Assembly (NCBI RefSeq): GCF_001421715.1
Contig: NZ_LMKP01000001.1
Location: forward strand, 14,358-78,357
DNA from: Sphingomonas sp. Leaf22
GTDB taxonomy: Bacteria; Pseudomonadota; Alphaproteobacteria; Sphingomonadales; Sphingomonadaceae
Length of the DNA: 64,000 bases
Direction of reading: 5' to 3'
The translations under genes and the position numbers were made by a program. The notes beneath the pieces are model-generated. The model was not told the DNA's origin. It made no database searches and saw only the letters and a list, made by a program, of their open reading frames with translations. Positions 60,230-64,000 of this stretch are shown piece after piece (positions within the stretch are counted from its first letter, which is position 1; every line of letters starts with the position of its first letter).

Positions 60230-62207
60230 GCAGCGTCTCCTCACGAGGCTGGCCGAGCGCGATGAGCTGGGCGATGTCGAGGATCAGCGCGACCTCGCCA
60301 TCGCCGAGGATCGTCGCGCCGGCAAAGGTGGCGGCGTCGCGGTGGAGCGCCGACATCGGCTTGATGACCGTCTGATGGTTGCCGATGATCTGGTCGACGA
60401 CGAGGCCGACCCGGCCCTGCGGCGTCGATACGACGACGATCTTCTGGAACGGATCGGGGCGGGTATCGGTGGCGAACATCTCGCGCAGGCGCAGGAACGG
60501 GACCAGCTTTTCGCGCAGGGTGATGAGGCTGCGACCGCGATGGCGCAGATCGTCCTCCAGCGACAGTTCGATACATTCCTCGACCGCGGTCAGCGGAATG
60601 ACGTAGCGGCCGGTGCCGACGCGCACGAGCAGACCGTCGATGATCGCCAGCGTCAGCGGAATGCGCAGCGCGATCAGCGATCCCTCGCCCTCGGTCGACT
60701 GTACGTCGATCGATCCGCGTAAGCCCTCGATCGTCCGCTTCACCACGTCCATGCCGACACCGCGACCCGACAGGCTGGTGACGGTCGCGGCGGTCGAGAA
60801 ACCGGGCGCGAAGATCATCTGGAGCAGGTCGTGGTCGCTCAGCGCCTGATCGGGCTGGATCAGGCCGTTCGCCTCTGCCTTGGCACGGACGCGGGCCCGG
60901 TTGATGCCACGGCCGTCGTCGCGGATGGTGATGACGACCTCGCCGCCGGCCTGATGCGCGGCGAGCTTGACCGAACCGGCGGCGGGCTTGCCGGCGGCGA
61001 CCCGGTCGTCGGGCGTTTCGAGGCCATGGTCGCAGCTGTTGCGGACCAGATGGACCATCGGGTCGAACAGGCGTTCGATCACGGTCTTGTCGACTTCGGT
61101 CGCTTCGCCGGCGGTGTCGAATTCGATCGTCTTGCCGGTGTCGCGCGCCAGATCGTGGATCAGGCGGCGGAAGCGCGAGAACAGCGATCCGACCGGCACC
61201 ATGCGCATCACCATCATCGTGTCGCGCAATTCGCCGGCAAGCCGTTCGATCTCTTCGGAAACCGATCGCAGCACCAGATCCTGACCCCGGTTGGCGCATT
61301 GCGACAGGCGGCTCTGGGCGATCACCAGTTCGCCGACCCGGTCCATCAGCGCGTCGAGACGCCCGGCGGGGACGCGCACGCTTTCCTCGGCCCTGGCGGT
61401 CGAGCGGGCGGCGGGGGTGTCGGCGGGCGGTGCGATGGCGACCATCGAGGCGATCGCGACGATATCCTCGGCGACCGGCGCTCCGTCGATCGTGACGGCG
61501 TCGGCCGGCGCGTCGTCGGTGTCCTCCACGGCGAGCGGCTCGATCGACAATACCATGTCGTCCATCACGAAGATGAAGACATCCTCGATATCGTCGCGCT
61601 TGACGTCGCCGACCAGCGTGACGTTCCAGCCGATATGGCATTCGGTCGGAACCAGCGTCGACAGCGGCGGGACCTTGTCGGTCGTGGCGACGATGGTGCA
61701 GTCGCCCAGTTCGCGCAGTTCGTCGAGCAGCATCAGCGGGTTGGTGCCGTTGGCCATCGCATCGACCGGCAGGCTGAACGCGATCTGCCACCCGGTCCGG
61801 GTCGGTGCCTTTGCGGCGGCGGGGGCGGGGGCGGTGCCCGACGCTTCGTCGATCGCCTGTTGCAGGCGGGCGAGGATCGCGTCGCCTTCGGCAGCGGGCG
61901 CATCGCCGTCGACCAGCGCGCGCATATGGTCCTGCGCCGACAGGATTACCGAGACGAGCCCGGCAGTGGCGGGGACCTGTCCCTTGCGGACGCGGTCGAA
62001 CGCGGTTTCGCAGTGGTGGGTGAAGCCCGCGAGCGCGTCGAAGCCGAACATCGCGCCCGAGCCCTTCAGCGTGTGCAGCCCGCGAAACACGGCGTTGACG
62101 AGGTCCATGTCGTCCAGCCGGTGGCCGAGGTCGAGCAACCCCTGTTCCACCTGGTCGAGCACCTCGCCGGCCTCCACGCGGAAAGCAGCGATCGGATCGT
62201 CGGCCAT
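60216..62207 (-). CDS. cheA: Chemotaxis histidine kinase CheA
   Basis: CheA is the central chemotaxis kinase that phosphorylates CheY and CheB. The 663-residue protein has an N-terminal Hpt domain with phosphoacceptor His45 in FRGLHTLKGSGAMFGFDAL, a P2-like middle domain with acidic patches, a dimerisation domain (VRVPAGRLDALMDRVGELVI), an HATPase domain with HLVRNSCDHGLETPDDR and ITIRDDGRGINRARVR, and a C-terminal CheW-like domain. GTG at 62210 and ATG at 62207 are adjacent; I use the ATG, which overlaps the cheY stop (TGATG). The downstream cheW starts inside its 3' end. Confidence 0.97.
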   Translation of the reverse strand: MADDPIAAFRVEAGEVLDQVEQGLLDLGHRLDDMDLVNAVFRGLHTLKGSGAMFGFDALAGFTHHCETAFDRVRKGQVPATAGLVSVILSAQDHMRALVDGDAPAAEGDAILARLQQAIDEASGTAPAPAAAKAPTRTGWQIAFSLPVDAMANGTNPLMLLDELRELGDCTIVATTDKVPPLSTLVPTECHIGWNVTLVGDVKRDDIEDVFIFVMDDMVLSIEPLAVEDTDDAPADAVTIDGAPVAEDIVAIASMVAIAPPADTPAARSTARAEESVRVPAGRLDALMDRVGELVIAQSRLSQCANRGQDLVLRSVSEEIERLAGELRDTMMVMRMVPVGSLFSRFRRLIHDLARDTGKTIEFDTAGEATEVDKTVIERLFDPMVHLVRNSCDHGLETPDDRVAAGKPAAGSVKLAAHQAGGEVVITIRDDGRGINRARVRAKAEANGLIQPDQALSDHDLLQMIFAPGFSTAATVTSLSGRGVGMDVVKRTIEGLRGSIDVQSTEGEGSLIALRIPLTLAIIDGLLVRVGTGRYVIPLTAVEECIELSLEDDLRHRGRSLITLREKLVPFLRLREMFATDTRPDPFQKIVVVSTPQGRVGLVVDQIIGNHQTVIKPMSALHRDAATFAGATILGDGEVALILDIAQLIALGQPREETLRAAG

Positions 62208-62575
62208 CACCGGCCCAGCACCTTGCGGGCGATCTTGACCAGCTGATCGGGGACGAACGGCTTGACCAGCCAGCCGGTGGCACCGGCGGCCTTGGCCTGG
62301 TTCTTCATCTCCGGATCGGATTCGGTGGTCAGGAAGATGATCGGCACCCCGGCCTGCGCCGGCTGCTTGCGCAGTTCGCGGATCATCGACAGCCCGTCCA
62401 TGTTGGGCATGTTCAGATCGGTGACGATCATGTCGAACTTGGTCGCGGTCGCCTTGGCCAGACCTTCCACACCGTCGCCGGCCTCGGTGACCGTGTAGCC
62501 GGCACCGGACAGGGCGATGCGGATCGCCATGCGCAGGCTGGCGGAATCATCGACGGCGAGGATCGAGGCGGTCAT
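62207..62575 (-). CDS. cheY: Chemotaxis response regulator CheY
   Basis: This 122-residue single receiver domain carries ILAVDDSASLRMAIRIALSG at the N-terminus with the acidic pocket, phosphoacceptor Asp53 in DMIVTDLNMPNMDGLSMI, Thr near 83 in FLTTES, and Lys near 104 in LVKPFVPDQL. In chemotaxis it carries the signal from CheA to the motor or acts as a phosphate sink. The start ATG overlaps the stop of the STAS gene (ATGA at 62572-62575) and its stop overlaps the cheA start. Confidence 0.96.
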   Translation of the reverse strand: MTASILAVDDSASLRMAIRIALSGAGYTVTEAGDGVEGLAKATATKFDMIVTDLNMPNMDGLSMIRELRKQPAQAGVPIIFLTTESDPEMKNQAKAAGATGWLVKPFVPDQLVKIARKVLGR

Positions 62576-62883
62576 TGCAGGGATACTCCGTGAAACCAGA
62601 AATCATGATCGGCAGCCGGCATCGGTGCGTCGGCGAAGCCGGCACGGCGCAGCAGGGCGGTGAGCGCGTCGTTGGCCGGCGCGGCAAGACGAACGGTGCC
62701 GCCATGCAGCCGGGCCTCCACACGCAGGCTTTCGATCAGCTGCAGGACGCTGAGGTCCGGGGCAGCCAGATCGGCGACGTCGAGGACGATGTCCCCGTCC
62801 GGTGGAAGAACGCGCAGTTCATCGGCGACGGCACCGATATTGGCCATCGACAAGTTGGCGGGTACGCAAAAAGCAGAGGTCAT
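62572..62883 (-). CDS. STAS-domain protein, first gene of the chemotaxis operon
   Basis: This 103-residue protein is a single STAS domain (NTP- or anti-sigma-type fold) with DGDIVLDVADLAAPDLSVLQ as the signature segment and a Leu-rich helix with LQLIESLRVEARLHGG after it. The position of the usual phospho-Ser holds DLS in this segment. STAS proteins are known as the first gene in some alphaproteobacterial che operons; the role there is unclear. The ATG at 62883 follows GGGGG. It is coupled to cheY and lies downstream of the CtrA-type box at 62931-62945. Confidence 0.85.
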   Translation of the reverse strand: MTSAFCVPANLSMANIGAVADELRVLPPDGDIVLDVADLAAPDLSVLQLIESLRVEARLHGGTVRLAAPANDALTALLRRAGFADAPMPAADHDFWFHGVSLQ

Positions 62884-62930
62884 TCGATCTTGCCCCCAGT
62901 AGAGCTGCCGATTTCTCTGACAGACGGGGA

Positions 62931-62945
62931 TTAAGATCGATTTAA
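62931..62945. promoter_or_regulatory. CtrA binding site upstream of the chemotaxis operon
   Basis: TTAA-GATCGAT-TTAA, a perfect match to the known CtrA consensus TTAA-N7-TTAA, 48 bp before the start of the STAS gene. It is palindromic (ATTAAGATCGATTTAAG), lies in the only large gap upstream of the operon, and the same window encodes CtrA. Binding is inferred. Confidence 0.7.
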
Positions 62946-63153
62946 GTACGCGGGTGCCCGATAAATTTCCGGTTGACCAACGGTAACGTTCGGGCGGTAG
63001 TCGGACGTCGGGCGGAGAGGTTGCCCGTGACTTGCGGCGTCGGGGTTGGTCGCGGGCGGCGATCATCGATGTGGGAAAGGCGCGCGCCGGTCGATGTTCG
63101 GGGCCGGCATGGATCGATCGGACCCGGGCGCGCCGCGCCCGAGTCGATGCGGC

Positions 63154-63360
63154 TTATCGGCCGGGCAGTCGCCGTGCGATGAGGACCAGCAGGAAGCCGA
63201 GCGCGGCGACGACCGATCCGGTGACGACCCACAGATACTGGTCGATCATGAACGAGCTGGCGGGCCAGCGGATGATCCCCATCCCCTGACCCAGCCAGAA
63301 TAGCCCGACGAACGCGAGGATCGCACCAACGATCATCACTACGCGCCGGACGATGCGCAT
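63154..63360 (-). CDS. Small two-helix membrane protein after gltA
   Basis: This 68-residue protein has two hydrophobic helices (RVVMIVGAILAFVGLFWLGQ and LWVVTGSVVAALGFLLVLIA) and a basic tail. I do not recognise a family. Its ATG lies one base after the gltA stop, so it is translated from the gltA transcript. It is common to find such small membrane proteins after housekeeping genes in sphingomonads; a role is unknown. Confidence 0.7.
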   Translation of the reverse strand: MRIVRRVVMIVGAILAFVGLFWLGQGMGIIRWPASSFMIDQYLWVVTGSVVAALGFLLVLIARRLPGR

Positions 63361-63361
63361 C

Positions 63362-64000
63362 TCAGCGCTGCCCCACCGGCACGTAATCGCGCTGTGCGGG
63401 ACCGGTGTAGAGCTGACGCGGACGGCCGATCTTCTGTTCGGGGTCCGAAATCATCTCGTTCCACTGCGCGACCCAGCCGACGGTGCGGGCAAGCGCGAAC
63501 AGCGCGGTGAACATGGTGGTCGGGAAGCCGATCGCCGACAGGATGACGCCCGAATAGAAGTCGACGTTCGGGAACAACTTCTTTTCGATGAAGTAATCGT
63601 CCGACAGCGCCAGTTCCTCGAGCCGCAGTGCGGTTTCGAAGACCGGATCGTTGACGCCGAGCGATTCGAACACTTCGCGCACCGTCTTCTGCATCACGGT
63701 CGCACGCGGATCGTAATTCTTGTAGACGCGGTGACCGAAGCCCATCAGGCGGAACGGATCGTCCTTGTTCTTGGCACGGGCGATATATTCCGGAATGCGT
63801 TCCGGCGTGCCGATCTCGCGCAGCATGTTGAGCGCGGCTTCGTTGGCCCCGCCATGCGCCGGACCCCACAGGCAGGCGATGCCGGCGGCCATGCAGGCGA
63901 ACGGATTGGCCCCCGACGAACCGGCCAGACGCACGGTCGAGGTCGACGCATTCTGTTCGTGATCGGCGTGGAGGATGAAGATGCGGTCCAGCGCCTTTTC
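63362..64000 (-). CDS. gltA: Citrate synthase (partial, 3' part)
   Basis: The C-terminal 212 codons of citrate synthase, the first TCA-cycle enzyme, run off the right edge of the window. Visible motifs are the active-site His region [52 protein letters not shown] and [15 protein letters not shown], with the catalytic Asp near [16 protein letters not shown]. These are of the type II, hexameric, NADH-sensitive form. The downstream small membrane protein follows by one base. Confidence 0.97.
   Translation of the reverse strand, partial: EKALDRIFILHADHEQNASTSTVRLAGSSGANPFACMAAGIACLWGPAHGGANEAALNMLREIGTPERIPEYIARAKNKDDPFRLMGFGHRVYKNYDPRATVMQKTVREVFESLGVNDPVFETALRLEELALSDDYFIEKKLFPNVDFYSGVILSAIGFPTTMFTALFALARTVGWVAQWNEMISDPEQKIGRPRQLYTGPAQRDYVPVGQR

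Overview
The window is high-GC DNA from a free-living alphaproteobacterium, most likely a sphingomonad (Sphingomonas or a close relative). The pointers are a CtrA response regulator with CtrA-type boxes (TTAA-N7-TTAA), a Bpt-type aminoacyl-tRNA-protein transferase, a pyruvate dehydrogenase E2/E3 cluster with a small membrane protein and a thioesterase between them, an RcnB-like envelope protein, and dense short palindromic repeats between genes. This is inference from gene content, not a phylogeny. I see no tRNA or rRNA gene, CRISPR array, transposase or prophage.

Layout. 1-8.1 kb is a mostly minus-strand housekeeping block: purE-purK, gpmA, a coupled trio (DUF4136 lipoprotein, M14 carboxypeptidase, GNAT), rpmJ on the plus strand, bpt with a small secreted protein, and ilvA. 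8.2-12.8 kb holds plus-strand metabolic genes (SDR, beta-hydroxyacid dehydrogenase, amidohydrolase, L,D-transpeptidase). ctrA sits at 13.4-14.1 kb, followed by a LysR regulator divergent from pirin and wrbA, then a GH43 enzyme. 17.9-23 kb has a VanY-like peptidase, a pseudouridine synthase, ArfB, free-Met-(R)-sulfoxide reductase, an RcnB-like protein and an M28 peptidase. A likely small RNA with a strong terminator lies at about 23.1 kb. 23.4-28.8 kb has a universal stress protein, pdhC, a small membrane protein, a hotdog thioesterase, lpd and a porin.

29.5-37.1 kb is an accessory island. Reading leftwards it has a truncated coxB, a fused cytochrome oxidase subunit I/III, a small membrane protein and a membrane PQQ glucose-type dehydrogenase. 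Reading rightwards it has an AI-2E-type permease pseudogene and a sensor kinase. The 5' ends of coxB and the permease are both missing and the remnants abut near 35.11 kb, which looks like a deletion scar.

37.4-50.3 kb returns to housekeeping genes (mfd, sdhE, recG, tyrS, anmK) and adds three signalling or unknown genes. After a TetR gene and a heme oxygenase comes the largest coherent system, a leftward chemotaxis operon from 62.9 to 51.6 kb: STAS, cheY, cheA, cheW, transmembrane MCP, cheW, soluble MCP, cheR, cheB and an uncharacterised helical protein. A perfect TTAA-N7-TTAA site lies 48 bp upstream of its first gene, which suggests control by the CtrA encoded in this window. The window ends inside gltA.

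Intergenic DNA carries several dispersed repeat families: short palindromes of the type ATTCCCGC-N-GCGGGAAT, GGACCCCCGC-type palindromes, a structured element of about 140 bp in two inverted copies, and a pair of sequences beginning CAAAGGTCACAAAGGTCAC. I found no clearly new multi-gene system. The most unusual items are the cox/permease scar, the uncharacterised chemotaxis-operon protein, the shared C-terminal tail of the two MCPs and the 390-residue protein after anmK.
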